The notes: generated by a model from the sequence alone, not told the origin. A DNA stretch of 64,000 bases from Sternotherus odoratus (GCA_032164245.1 JAVMKO010000001.1:250675644-250739643), one strand, 5' to 3'. Positions 11,353 to 21,240 are shown, counted from the stretch's first letter. Numbers and translations are program-made.

Positions 11353-11576
11353 CCTGACTGAGTTGATTTAGCTGGCACTGGTCCTGCTTTGAGCAGGGGG
11401 TTGGACTAGATCTAGGGTGCAAGCATGAAAAGTAGGGATGGAGGTGGGGGGTAATAGGAGCCAATATAAGAAAAAGACCCCAAAATCGGGACTGTCCCTA
11501 TAAAATTGGGACATCTGGTCACCCTAACTAGATCACTTACTGAGGTCTCTTCCAACCCGAATCTTCTATGATTCCA
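11353..11576 (+). mobile_element. CR1 3' end (+), resumed part of the split copy
   Basis: It contains ctgctttgagcagggggttg, then gactagat, and after an inserted hAT element continues tgaggtctcttccaaccc and cttctatgattcc. This is the CR1 tail in plus orientation, matching the minus-strand tail at 9966. The segment between the ORF2 piece (to 9960) and this tail is missing. The same tail also ends the tRNA-headed SINE, so a SINE origin is a second possibility, but no tRNA-like head is present. Confidence 0.7.
11413..11526 (-). mobile_element. Small hAT-type miniature element with 8-bp target duplication
   Basis: The 114-bp element begins tagggtg and ends caccctA, perfect 7-bp inverted ends. It is flanked by a perfect 8-bp direct repeat, actagatc, at 11405-11412 and 11527-11534. 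An 8-bp duplication is the hallmark of hAT transposition. It sits inside a CR1 tail. Further copies of the family lie at 41426-41547 (opposite orientation) and 44957-45063 (same). It has no coding capacity and must have been moved by a transposase from elsewhere. Confidence 0.9.
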
Positions 11577-11681
11577 CTGTCTCAGGCTGGCTCCTGAGTA
11601 AGCTCTGAGACCTGTGCAAACAAACTTAGTCTTGATGTCTGGATACAAAAGACAGCATTCACTAAAAGGTGAATGGTTCAA

Positions 11682-11752
11682 GACTAGCAGCCGTGTTAGT
11701 CTGTATCTGTAAAGAAAGCGAGGAATACTTGTAGCACCTTAGAGACTAACTA
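11682..11752 (-). repeat. Retroelement 3'-tail fragment
   Basis: Contains agcagccgtgttagtctgta and cttgtagcaccttagagac, the minus-strand form of the tail seen at 682-752. It is a single copy with no inverted partner here. Confidence 0.65.
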
Positions 11753-12509
11753 GTTGGGATTTTCTAAATTTAATTTCCGTTGGAGTTGTGTGGCTACAAT
11801 TCTTTTTCCAAATCTCATCCAACCAAAGAGGGAAGGATAATCTACCAATCACATCTCTTCCCCTCCCCTCTTTCAGGACATATGTTTCATTGGAGCTCTT
11901 GGGCACATGGGAGGCATTCTAAACTGAAATACAGGATTGAGGTCTTCTGTTGTTCATGCTGCACATTTGAGATCTATGTTCACTTCTGTCCCCCCTCAGG
12001 ATCAGCACCAGCCTTCAACTGCTCAGTGTTCAGCACCTGCTGAATCCACCTGCTTTTGGTTACATTGATTCTTGAGTAAAAATGCTTGTCAGCATGAGTA
12101 CAAGAGTAACAGCTTCTCAGCTAACTATAGATCAGCGTTTTATCCTGAGGCCCTAGAATGGGAGAGGATTTGATTTTCTCTGGCATGTGCAATAAAGGAG
12201 GGTGAAATGTGCACAGCCTTTGGCACCGATAGGGACAGCTGAGACAGAGGGGAAATTATTACCTGCTCTTCTCCCTTGGGGTTTTTCAGTGAAAGGGAAA
12301 TTTCAAAAGAGCTGCATATCAAGCTGGCTCTCCAGGAGATGCTTTCATTCAGTGCCTTTCCTGGGTATCCTAACCCTATTCCCTCCTCAGCCAGCCCCGC
12401 CCACTTTGTGTGATTGGGCCTTTTCAGTGATGTCACAACTGTACAGCAAATCAACTGTGCACCATATTGTGTCTGGAATTGGACCCAAATAGGGCTAGGA
12501 CTCACTCCC
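11753..12509. other. Non-coding stretch without identified features
   Basis: No recognisable repeat or protein motif. A 154-codon minus-strand frame (12140-12604) has no family motif and its end overlaps an old repeat, so I do not call it a gene. Confidence 0.5.
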
Positions 12510-12705
12510 AGCATTGCCAAGCATAAGCGTTCAAAAATCATGCGCCAGGCCCCCAAAATCATGAGACAGGTTTTAAAGTCAGGGGATTTTTTAAAGTAAT
12601 ACATGTTGGGATCTTTTTATTTGCCTTCTTGTTGCTGAGCCTTTATGGTTTATGTTTCTAAGCTTTTCTCCACAGCCCTATAGGCTGGAAACTTACTGTC
12701 AGCTG
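12510..12705. repeat. Old interspersed repeat, first half
   Basis: Contains attgccaagcataag, gttcaaaaatcatg, caaaatcatgagacagg and aagcttttctccacagcc. I recognise this as the first half of a widespread turtle element whose other end reads like 13375-13518. It has 'aatcatg' repeats typical of that family. Family name unknown to me. Confidence 0.45.
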
Positions 12706-13374
12706 GTGGGCCCAGTCACCAGCCTGGGGGGAAATAATAGGCCAGTCCCACTTCATAGCCCTTCCTCAGTCGGGGCTTTGATAATTGTCCAACACAAAAG
12801 AAGAAAAATGTGAAGTGAAACAGCTCCACCGAGATACATTTGGAGCCCCAGTAGAGCATGTTTACTGAGACCACAACCTCTCCCGTTTCACTTTATTAGA
12901 TGTTAAAGCCATTTTGGGGAGCCCCTGAGCTCAGGGCCTCGGTACAATTATTTTCCCTTTGCCCTCCTCTTATCAGCCCTGAGTGAAAACATAAAGCAAT
13001 GGTCCTGTCCTAGCCTGAATTGTGGTTCCTCTGGCTTCTGGCAGTTTTGTAGGCAGGGCCACCATCCAGCCTAGGAATGTCCACATGGCTTCATGCCCTC
13101 TTGCAATCCTCCACTACACTGCCTGCAGCCTGGTCTGTAGTTGCAGGAACTGAGGAATGCATTCTCATAGCCCTCTCCTGGTCCCGGTCTCCCCTAATGG
13201 AGATAAGGCCTTTCTCTGCCTCCTCTAGCTGGTAGTTATCAGACTCCATTACTTGATGCTTCCAGGCTGGGTCCCATGATTCTGTGCACCACCTGCTGAG
13301 CTTCTCCCCAGAGCAGGACTGGCTGCTCCCAGGCCCCTGTGGCACTTGCAAGGGGAAGTACATCCCCTGTTACA
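12706..13374. other. Sequence between two halves of an old repeat
   Basis: About 670 bp with no recognised motif. It separates two parts that are normally contiguous, so it may be an old insertion or simply rearranged flank. Confidence 0.35.
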
Positions 13375-13518
13375 CTTACTTAAAAAAAAGAAAAGAAAAG
13401 AAAAAGAAAAACCACCTGAGATTCTCACATAAGAACCTAACTGCAGGAGCTGAGGCTTTGATAAAAACACCAGCTATCAGGAGACTCAGGATTCACGTGT
13501 GAACGTTGGCAACACTGC
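13375..13518. repeat. Old interspersed repeat, second half, with A/G-rich tract
   Basis: An (A)n/AAAAG tract at 13381-13412 is followed by gagattctcacataag, gcaggagctgaggctttg and gaacgttggcaacac. These are the expected continuation of the repeat at 12510-12705; the end gttggcaac mirrors the start attgccaa. Confidence 0.45.
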
Positions 13519-13584
13519 AGTACTCACTGCTAGCACAGTGTGATGCTAACACAGTTCATCATGGTGTGCACTGACTGGTTATTT

Positions 13585-13685
13585 GTGAGAGACAAGGTGG
13601 GTGAGGTAAAATCTTTTATTGGACCAATTTTTGTTGCTGAAGGAGACAAACTTTCAAGCTACACAGAGCCCTTCTTCAGGTCAGC
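13585..13685 (-). repeat. Retroelement tail with hammerhead-like core
   Basis: Plus-strand reading gagagacaaggtgggtgagg, aaatcttttattggacc, then cttcttcaggtc. The minus strand holds CTGAAGA (13673-13679), a short imperfect stem and GAAA (13652-13655), then a 2-bp stem and C, in the order of a hammerhead ribozyme core. Stem I complementarity is not seen. Related copies are at 53457-53660 and 63037-63134. Confidence 0.6.
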
Positions 13686-13957
13686 ATTATTAATTATTAT
13701 TATTATTCATGAGCATTATGTCTGCTAACTTGACTCTTCATACTTGTGCTTGGACGGGATATCAATTTGTAACGTGACAGACCCACTCATTCTGAACACA
13801 GTAGCCCTGCTGACTTGTATGAGAATTGGCAGGGTCAGGCCCAGTGGGGTTTTTTTTTTTTTTTTTTTGCTTATTAATGAAAAATTCACATTAGAGATGC
13901 CCAAGAACTGGGTTTTTTGTTTTGTTGGAAAATCAGTAATTGGGGGGGGGGGGGGGG
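13686..13957. repeat. Simple-sequence cluster: (ATT)n, T-run and G-run
   Basis: A TAATTATTATTATTATTC tract at about 13688-13708, a 19-base T-run at 13850-13868 and a 16-base G-run at 13942-13957 lie within 270 bp. They probably reflect slippage. Bases 13958-14384 hold AT-rich sequence with nothing identified. Confidence 0.7.
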
Positions 13958-14384
13958 AGATCCTGAAACAGAACAAAACCAAAAAATTTCCTGTGAAACA
14001 AAGTTATAGAAAAATGTTTTTTCATGTCTATCAAAATGTTTTGACTTTAACATTTTAAAAAAATGTTTATATAATATAAAATTAAGAAATTGAAAAAGGC
14101 ATGTGGAAACAGAAAATGGAAACCTTCCACTTTGACCTTGTCAAAATACTTTTATTTTTCTTTGTGAATGAAAATTGACACATTTCTGTGAAATGTTTTG
14201 CTTCCAGGGAGTCAGCATTTTGCAAAGGAAAACGGTTCACGCTGAACATTTCAAAGCAGTTTTGGTAACAACTGAATGCTAGTTTCTGGTACTGATCTCA
14301 CATACTCTAGCATAAATCAGAAGTAACTCAGTGGCGTCACACTGGTGGAAGGGGAATCAAAATCAGTCATATCTTTCCCTTGCT

Positions 14385-14556
14385 TCATATAACAGAACCA
14401 TTCTTATTTTAGCAGTGGATGACAGGGGATGGATCACTTGATGAGTGCTCTGTTCTGTTCATTCCTGCTGAAGCACCTGACATTGGCCACTGTCAAGGCA
14501 GGATACTGGGCTAGGTGGACCTTTGGCCTGACCCAGTATGGACTAAGGCAGTGGAG
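14385..14556 (+). mobile_element. CR1-type 3' tail of another subfamily
   Basis: Contains ggatcacttgatgagtg, ctgttctgttcattcctgct, aggatactgggctaggtgg and cctttggcctgacccagtat. I know this as a CR1-class LINE 3' end. It differs from the tails at 9072, 9966 and 17490, so it is a fourth CR1 tail type in the window. Only the 3' untranslated part is left. Confidence 0.7.
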
Positions 14557-14920
14557 AATCAGGCCTTCAGTGCTCAGTAATTGATTCGAGAGCTGGCAGA
14601 GGCATAGTCTAAAAATACAGGAGTCAAATGAATACGGTCACGGTGTGCTGAACAGAAAGCTTTTGATTTAAACTAGTGACTCAGACATTATTTCCCGTGC
14701 CTGACTCTAGTAACGCTCTGCAGAGGGGCACTGCTTTCCCAATCCTACAAAGTCGGTTTTATTGCTACCATATGCTGGGAAATGTTTTAGATCATGTCCA
14801 TGCAGAATGTGATTAGATCTGTTAATAATTAATTTGCTCCTTTCATCTGAAAACTTGTTGAGAACATCAGTGCTGGCAGTTTGTTTACCAGGGTACAAGA
14901 TAGTGGAGATTTTCCCCTGT

Positions 14921-15063
14921 GGGCCTGATTTTCTGTTGCCTTGCACCTTGTGTAGTTATTTACAGCAGGGCAAAGCAGTTGCAGAATGGTACCATTCTGA
15001 TTCAGTATCATTTTACAACCGCTTTGCACTGCACAGGACGTAGGACAATGGCAAATTAGACCC
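14921..15063. mobile_element. Palindromic miniature element
   Basis: Ends gggcctgattttctgttgcc and ggcaaattagaccc are imperfect inverted repeats. The interior contains tgtagttatttacagc. Similar 'cagattctgccc' elements are at 58024-58163 and 43281-43353. No coding capacity. Confidence 0.5.
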
Positions 15064-15262
15064 ATTGTTATTTGCTGATAGATGATTAGGGATGGAATGC
15101 TGCCCAATACACCTTTGCCCCTGCTTATGTCTCTTGTTTTGTTGCTTCCACCCACAGCTCCACTAATGAACTCCTTACATTTTTACACTCTTCTAATGAA
15201 CAGCTCTCCTCCTTATATTTACTTCTCTCTCTCCTTCCCATGCTGTCCCATACACCTGGAAT

Positions 15263-15352
15263 TATAGCTCACTTGGAGAGAAGCTTCAAGTGAACTATAA
15301 AGTCCTGCCTCTCCCAGGAGTGAGCCAGTGTGTATAAAAGCAGCATCTGACC
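15263..15352 (+). repeat. Left arm of an 88-bp inverted repeat
   Basis: This arm is about 90 percent identical to the reverse complement of 16319-16406. It starts with an internal hairpin (tatagctcactt with aagtgaactata), followed by gtcctgcctctcccaggagt and tgtgtataaaagcagc. The TATAAAAG string looks like a core promoter TATA box, but no gene follows. Confidence 0.8.
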
Positions 15353-15354
15353 AC

Positions 15355-15620
15355 ATCCAGACACCCACATGCTCCTCACTTAGATACCGTCTGAAAACTC
15401 ACTGCTTCTACAAGCTTTCCAAATGTTAATGCATGTCAATAAGTATGTCACTGCAATATAAAAAGCAAACAAAACCCTCTCCTGAACTAGTACCTTCCAG
15501 ATCTCCCCCCTGAGTTCTTGTCCACTGGTTTGTATTATAAGCTCCTTTGGGTAGGGACTCTTACTTTAGGTATTTTATATAAACAAGTGTTACATTAGCA
15601 ATAATGATTCTTATAAGAAA
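15355..15620 (+). repeat. Old LINE-like 3'-end repeat
   Basis: Motifs tctgaaaactcactgcttct and ataagctcctttgggtaggg are typical of a common vertebrate repeat resembling L2-like LINE 3' ends. A related minus-strand piece is at 41280-41395. No ORF survives, so the family assignment is loose. Bases 15621-15845 show nothing further. Confidence 0.4.
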
Positions 15621-15845
15621 GAACAATTAATGGGAAAATCTGAAACATTTTGTTCTAGAAAGCACCCAAGAGTTTGAACACAGAAGCTGATGTGGAAATT
15701 TTGACATTAATTTTGTCCTCCTCTCAGTCTTCTCCAATTCTCACCTCCCTTACTTTTACCCTCTTCCCAAAGTATTTAGTTCCCTAGCCATTGGTGAGTG
15801 TACATTACAGATTCCCCCTTTGTGGCTACTATTTGTTTCAGTCCT

Positions 15846-15965
15846 GAGTTACAGAACTATGGCTCCTTACCTCAAGCCATAGCAGCTCATGGTTTTAGCT
15901 CTGGAGGTCCCTGGTTCAGTCCCCAGTGTGTTGGCCAAAAGGATGGCCATCATGCAAACACTTCT
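15846..15965 (+). mobile_element. tRNA-like SINE, copy 1
   Basis: Contains ccatagcagctcatgg, agctctggaggtccctgg, then ggttcagtcccc at 15913-15924, which fits a Pol III box B (GGTTCRANYCC). It ends with gtgttggccaa and gatggccatcatgc. A second copy is at 24860-24964. The box A region is too worn to define. The SINE has no protein and would use a LINE's enzymes. Confidence 0.6.
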
Positions 15966-16318
15966 TACTTGGCTTTGTGCTTATGGCTGTGTGTAGTTCC
16001 ATTGGTGTCTAATGGTGTCTAACAGAACTACGAATAGTAGAGAGTATCCTTACCTAGCGGTAAGCAAGATTAGGGAGCCAAAAGGGGGGGGGAGCAAATT
16101 GTGGATTCCAAAGCAAAAGTGAGATCATTCCCCACCTTCTGCCACAAAAGATCACGCATAATGTAAGATGCTTCTGTTATCCTTATTGGACCGCAGTGAC
16201 GGCAGAGATTATAAGGAAGCTGCAGCATTTCTGTTTCATTCCCCATTGCTTTTGAATTGCTAATTGCAAAGATAGCTATTATAAAAGTGTACTGTAAAGA
16301 ATGCACAAAACGAGTGTT
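15966..16318. other. Non-coding interior between inverted repeat arms
   Basis: No motif recognised apart from a short G-run near 16084. It forms the inner right part of the segment bounded by the inverted arms at 15263 and 16406. Confidence 0.4.
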
Positions 16319-16406
16319 GGGCAGATGCTGCTTTTATACACACTGGTCACTCCTGGGAGAGGCAGGACTAGATAGTTCACTTGAGGCGTCTCCCCAAGCG
16401 AGCTAT
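16319..16406 (-). repeat. Right arm of an 88-bp inverted repeat
   Basis: Reverse complement of 15263-15352 at roughly 90 percent identity, with gcttttatacacactgg and actcctgggagaggcagg as the best blocks. Outer flanks of the two arms do not match, so no target duplication is obvious. Confidence 0.8.
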
Positions 16407-16504
16407 CATTTGAATGACCAGATTTTCAAAATCAAAAACGGAGACAAGTATGTGGCAACATTTTATAGAGCCACGAGACAGTACTATGCAACTGACGAAC
16501 AGAT

Positions 16505-17497
16505 AGATCTCAGAATGTAGCTGTAAATGGGGATTCATCATCGAGTGGGTCTGTTTCCAGTGGAGTCCCACAGGGATCGGTTCTCGGTGTATGCTATTTA
16601 ACATTTTTGTTAATGACCTGGAAGAAAACATAAAATCATCAATGATGAAGTTTGCACGTGACACAAAAATTGAGGGAGTGGTACTTAATGAAGAGGACAG
16701 GTCACTGATAGAGTGTTAAGATGGGTGCAAGCAAGCAATATGCATTTTAACACAGCCAAATGTAAATGTAGGTAAAGAATGCAGGCCATATTTACAAAAT
16801 GGGGGACTCTATCCTGGGCAGCAGTACCTCTTAAATGGTGGATAATCAGCTGAACATAAGATGAGAGTGTGACACTGTGACCAAAAGAGCTAATGCACTC
16901 CTGGGGCACTGAAAGAGGAATCTCGAGAAGGAGTCAAGAGGTTATTTTACTTCTGGATTTGGCACTGGTGCAACTGCTCCTGGAATACTCTGTCCAGTTC
17001 TGGTGCACACAATTCAAGAAGGATGTTGATAAATTGTAGGGAGTCCAAAGAAGAGCCATGCAAACAATTAAAGGCTTAGAAAACCTGCCTTATAGTGACG
17101 GACTAAGGAACTCAATCTATTCAGGTTAACAGAGAGAATGTTAAGGGGTGACTTGATCACCATTTATAAGTATCTACACGGGGAACAAAAATATCATAAT
17201 GGGCTGTTCAGTCTAGCAGAGAATGGCATAGTACTGTCCAACAGCTGGAAGTTGAAGCTAGACAAATTCAGACTAGAAAGGAGGCATAATATTGTAATAG
17301 TGAGAGTAATAAACCATTGAACCAATTCACCAAGGGTTGTGGTGGATTTGCCATCAATGACAATTTTTAAATCAAGATTGGATGTTTTTCTAAAATATAC
17401 ACTCAGGGTATTATTTCGGGGAAGTTCTAGGGTGGTACATAAGAGGTCAGATTAGATCAACACAATGTTTTCTTCTGGCCTTAGTCTCTATGGGTAT
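16505..17497 (+). mobile_element. CR1 LINE, 5'-truncated, plus strand
   Basis: The RT part begins with QNVAVNGDS and SSGVPQGSVLG (16507 on), shifts frame to LFNIFVNDLEE, then has KFARDTKIEG near 16648, where the active-site F-A-D-D reads F-A-R-D. The C-terminal frame 17138-17320 has LRGDLITIYKYL. The 3' tail is aggtcagattagatcaac, then ttctggccttagtctctatg. A palindromic miniature element is inserted in the tail at 17498, and ctatgaatc after it looks like the rest of the tail. Dead through frameshifts and the lost Asp. Confidence 0.88.
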
Positions 17498-17751
17498 GTC
17501 TACACTGCAATGAACACCTGCATCTGGCCCGTGTCAGCTGACTTGGACTCCCAGGGCGTGGGCTATGGACTGTATAATTGTGGTGTAGACATTCAGATTT
17601 GGGTTGGAGCCTGGCTCTGGATTCTCAGGGCTCCAGCCCAAACCCAAATGTCTAACACTGCAATTAAACAGCCCCATAGCCTGCGCCCTGTGAGTCCGAG
17701 TCACCTGATGTGAGCCAGCCATAGGTGTTTAATTGCAGTGTCGACATAGCC
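17498..17751. mobile_element. Palindromic miniature element in a CR1 tail
   Basis: Ends ggtatgtctacactgcaat and attgcagtgtcgacatagc are imperfect inverted repeats. A second inner pair uses tgtagacattcagatttggg and aacccaaatgtctaacactg. Flanks share ctatg on both sides, but the CR1 tail is itself a tctatg repeat, so the target duplication is ambiguous. It resembles turtle 'tatgtctacac' elements such as the one at 35166-35443. Confidence 0.75.
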
Positions 17752-17753
17752 TA

Positions 17754-18641
17754 TGAATCTTTTATTTGAAAAACCATGGTGTTGCTTCTCCTGCAAGTCT
17801 CTGACTCAGCCGCAACTGGATATTTCTGAGAATGGAGGAGTTTTTCCAGTAATAGAGCTTGAGATTGTCACATAACCTAAGGCTGTGAGTGAACCACCCA
17901 GCTTCCATGGAATATTAATGAAATCTGGACATGTAACTCCCCTACAGCTTTTTGGAAAATCCCAGACTGCATGCCCTGAATAAGTTGAGCATGAGACACT
18001 GAACAACTGTTGCTAACATTAACTTTGAACAAAAGAGCTGGGAATAGGATCTAAACTCATTTGACTTTTCTCTTCCCAAACAGTGAACATTCGTTCCACT
18101 GAATGGTGCTTTCCTGGTAAACACTCACTGAACTCTACGCCTTTTACAATGTATTTCAAACAGTGATGATCTTGACTGACGCAATGAAAAGCCAGGCCAT
18201 TTCAGGAGTCTCAGAATACCTTGGAATATCAGCACATTATATGAAACACGGAGACTATCTTAGTAAAGCCAAGATATGTGATTTCATGATCCCTCCCTTT
18301 GTTGCAGCCCAAGGAAGGTAAAAGTAGCATCCCACATTGTGCATAGTTTTGTGTGGATTTTGGGATGGGGAGGGCAGGGGAATATTTCACTTCTTCAAGT
18401 GCCTTTGGAAGCCCCAGGCATCTTCACAACTTTCCTGTCTTCCTTTTTACCCTTATGTTGACCAAACCAGCCTTCCATTCAAGAAGTACTGGATATATTT
18501 CTTTATTGAATATGTGGAGACATTCTTGAGCCACCCTGCATGGTATTTAGAGAACACAACAAGAACCTCCCTTTCCAAGGGGCGGAATGTACTTCCCATG
18601 CATTTGTCAGCTCAGGAGCAAGGGACTAAACAGGAACCCTA
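17754..18641. other. Non-coding stretch without identified features
   Basis: No motif or repeat ends recognised. The long plus-strand frame from 18337 runs into the Tigger-like element and is judged fortuitous. Confidence 0.5.
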
Positions 18642-18643
18642 TA

Positions 18644-18907
18644 CAGTAGACTCTCAATTATCCAGAATGATAGGGAAAAAATTAATCCTGATTAATAAAA
18701 TCCTGGATAATCACCATCTATATGAAATATGGGGGAAGGGGGTGTTGGTTCACTGGCTGCCCTGTGCCCTGGGAGGTGGGGGTGGTATTTGTTCTTGGGG
18801 CAGCAACAAAGCCGGAGCTGGCCCAGCAAGTTATGCATATTTTTTTTTGACATCCTGGTTAATCCACATGCTAGTTAACCCAATCCTGGATAATCGAGAG
18901 TCTACTG
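18644..18907. mobile_element. Tigger/pogo-like miniature element with TA target sites
   Basis: Terminal repeats begin cagtagactctcaattatcc and end ggataatcgagagtctactg, differing at one base in 22. TA lies on both sides (18642-18643 and 18908-18909), the target duplication of Tc1/mariner-class transposons. The TIR style fits TcMar-Tigger elements. The 264-bp body has inner repeats of 'atcctggataatc' and no transposase, so it is non-autonomous. Confidence 0.85.
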
Positions 18908-18909
18908 TA

Positions 18910-20274
18910 TTCAGATCCGTGTACACTGCATATAAACATGTAGTTCACAGGAGTATATAACTCCAATGCATTTCCCACACCAGTGGGGAAGATATATCAA
19001 GTTAAATAATAGCATGCAAGAATAGACCTATTTTCTCATATAACTCTCCCATTCCAGCTTCATCTCATTGCAGCCACCATTGCTATCTCTAAATATTAAT
19101 AGTTGAAGGTGCCAACATTTCACAGATTCACTCACCCTCTTCCAGCTACAGAACATTAAACCTGCAGCCACTTGTCAAAAAAAACACAACAAAACAAAAC
19201 CTGGGCATGACTCAGAAAGGTCCTGAACGTGTACTACAAGTTTTTATAATAAAGGCTTCTCTGAAGGAAAACAAACTATCCCAAGAACAAAGAGCTTCAG
19301 TGTTAGTTTATGCTCAGACGCTGCACAGAACACATCAGTATGTTGCTTCTAACCATCAGCAGAGGGTAGAAATAAAAAAAATCCCCCAAATTTCCTGAGT
19401 TTTATTAGCAAATATATATCACATTTCAAACGACAAGACTCAAATGTGGTAAATAAACTCTGCGTCATTGCTGGAGGAAGTGGGGGACTGGCTGGTTTTG
19501 CCTCTGTACAGCAAATTTACAGAAACAACATCTGAGTGATGCAATTTTTTTAGCTCAGAAACATTAAGAGCAACATAGGCTGCCTACAGTCAGATCCTAC
19601 ATTTGTAGGGGGGCTCCTAAATAAAACAAGATGCGTTTTCAGTCATGCTGGACACCTGCAGCTCTCACTGAAGCACCTCTGAATATCAGACCCAGACCTC
19701 AAAGACTTATCTTGTCTATACTGTGCACAGAAACACACACTCGGAGAGAGAGGGAGATCCTGATTTACTGGACCTTCTCTATTCTAACTCCAGATTTAGC
19801 CAATTCCTTAATGTCTCTCAGGTTTGCACTCAGCCTTTCCACTACCAGCCAGCTATGCAGATGAACCAGGGTTATGGGGCTCATGCTAAAGCCAGCTGGT
19901 ATCTTTTTAAACCATGGGAGCTGACTGTGCATTCTTTGAAGTCCACATGAGGACTGAGACTCAGGTCCCAGGAGGAAACAGTTAACAAAGGAATTACTCC
20001 AAGTTAATTAAACCATCTACTGTAGACTCCTGTAAACTAACAGGGACACCTATTGCAGGCACTAAAAGTGAGCTGAAATTCTACCCTTGTAGTCAGTACA
20101 TTTTGGATCTCTGTATTTTTGCCCATGGCAAATATACATAAGGATATGGTGGGGTTCATTTGTTAGCCTGGTGCAAGGATAGCTACATAAACTAGAAGTA
20201 TTTAGCACAGTGTTCACTGAAAACATAACCTCTGTTTGTCAGTTCGTTCTTGGCTTTGAAGCTGCTTCTTTAAG
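18910..20274. other. Non-coding stretch without identified features
   Basis: Moderately AT-rich. No domain, RNA gene or repeat terminus recognised. A few A-runs near 19180-19200 and 19376-19381. Confidence 0.5.
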
Positions 20275-20530
20275 CAGAAGAGTTGTCCTGTGGTTCAGGC
20301 ATGTGACTTGGAGTCAGGGAGATCTGGCTTCTCTTCCCAGCTTTGCCACAGACTTGTGATCCTAAGGGGGTTATGTGACCATCGCTGTGACTCAGTTTCC
20401 TCATTTGTCAAACGAGGATGAGACTAGTTCCCCTTGCTATTTCAGAAGGGTGCTGTGAGAATTAATGAATGCTTGCAACATGCTTTGAGAAGCTCACATA
20501 CAAGATACTATAAATCACACTGTATTGTTG
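20275..20530 (+). mobile_element. MIR SINE
   Basis: The MIR order is clear: gtggttcaggcatgtgac, ggagtcagggagatctgg, ttcccagctttgccacag, ttatgtgaccatcgctg, then the core gactcagtttcctcatttgt, and the tail gagaattaatgaatgc. MIR is a tRNA-derived SINE mobilised long ago by L2-type LINEs, so this is among the oldest insertions here. Confidence 0.88.
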
Positions 20531-20639
20531 GACATTAAAACATTTGCTCAGTGCAACACATGACATTTCACTTTGGGGACTGGAGCACATCTATAGCGTA
20601 CCTGTTCCAGGCTCTGTACACCACATAAACCCCACATTA

Positions 20640-20712
20640 AAGACTTAACTCATGTCTGTGACAGAGGAATACAGCCCAGACTTCTGACTTCCAGTCCCCT
20701 GCTCTAACTACT
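20640..20712 (-). mobile_element. MIR-like fragment
   Basis: Contains gtgacagaggaatacagccc, agacttctgacttccag and cccctgctctaactacta, the minus-strand form of the MIR tRNA-related region. Short and worn. Confidence 0.5.
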
Positions 20713-20806
20713 AAACTTTGTCACAGGAATTACTGCTTAATCAATGCACCTCCATCTTCTTCAAATGTAACCAATGGGAACCCCTCCTCTCTGTGAGACC
20801 CTCAGG

Positions 20807-21240
20807 CAGGGGTGGCCAACCTGAGCCTGAGAAGGAGCCAGAATTTACCAATGTACATTGCCAAAGAGCCACAGTAATACAAAAACAGCCCCCCTCATCA
20901 ACTCCACCACCCCGCTCCCAGCACACCCCATTCACCAGCAGCCCTGTCAATCAGCACCTCCCCCTCTCTCCCCGCACCTCCCAATCCGCCATTTCGTGGC
21001 ATGTAGGAGGCTCTGGGTGGGAGGAGGAAGGGCTCAGCTGGCTCAGGGGAGGGAGTGGAAAGGGGTTGAGCGGGGGGCAGGGTCTGTGGCAGAGCCAGGG
21101 GTTGAGCAGTGAGCACCCCTGGCACATTGGAAAGTTGGTGCCTGTTGCTCCAGCCCCGGAGTCGGTGCCTATACAAGGAGCCTCATATTAACTTCTGAAG
21201 AGCCACATGTGGCTCCAGAGCTACAGGTTGGCCACCCCTG
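20807..21240. mobile_element. hAT-type non-autonomous element
   Basis: Terminal inverted repeats caggggtggccaacctg and caggttggccacccctg match almost perfectly. Flanks are ccctcagg (20799-20806) and ccctaagg (21241-21248), an 8-bp duplication with one change. The interior has 'agagccaca' near both ends and a G-rich centre. A 157-codon frame spans it but has no transposase motif. Confidence 0.88.

Noticed and set aside
18337..18960. 207-codon plus-strand open frame
   Set aside because: No domain, and its second half is the Tigger-like element.
20718..21191. 157-codon frame
   Set aside because: Lies within the hAT element 20807-21240; Pro/Ser/Gly-rich product of GC-rich repeat DNA.
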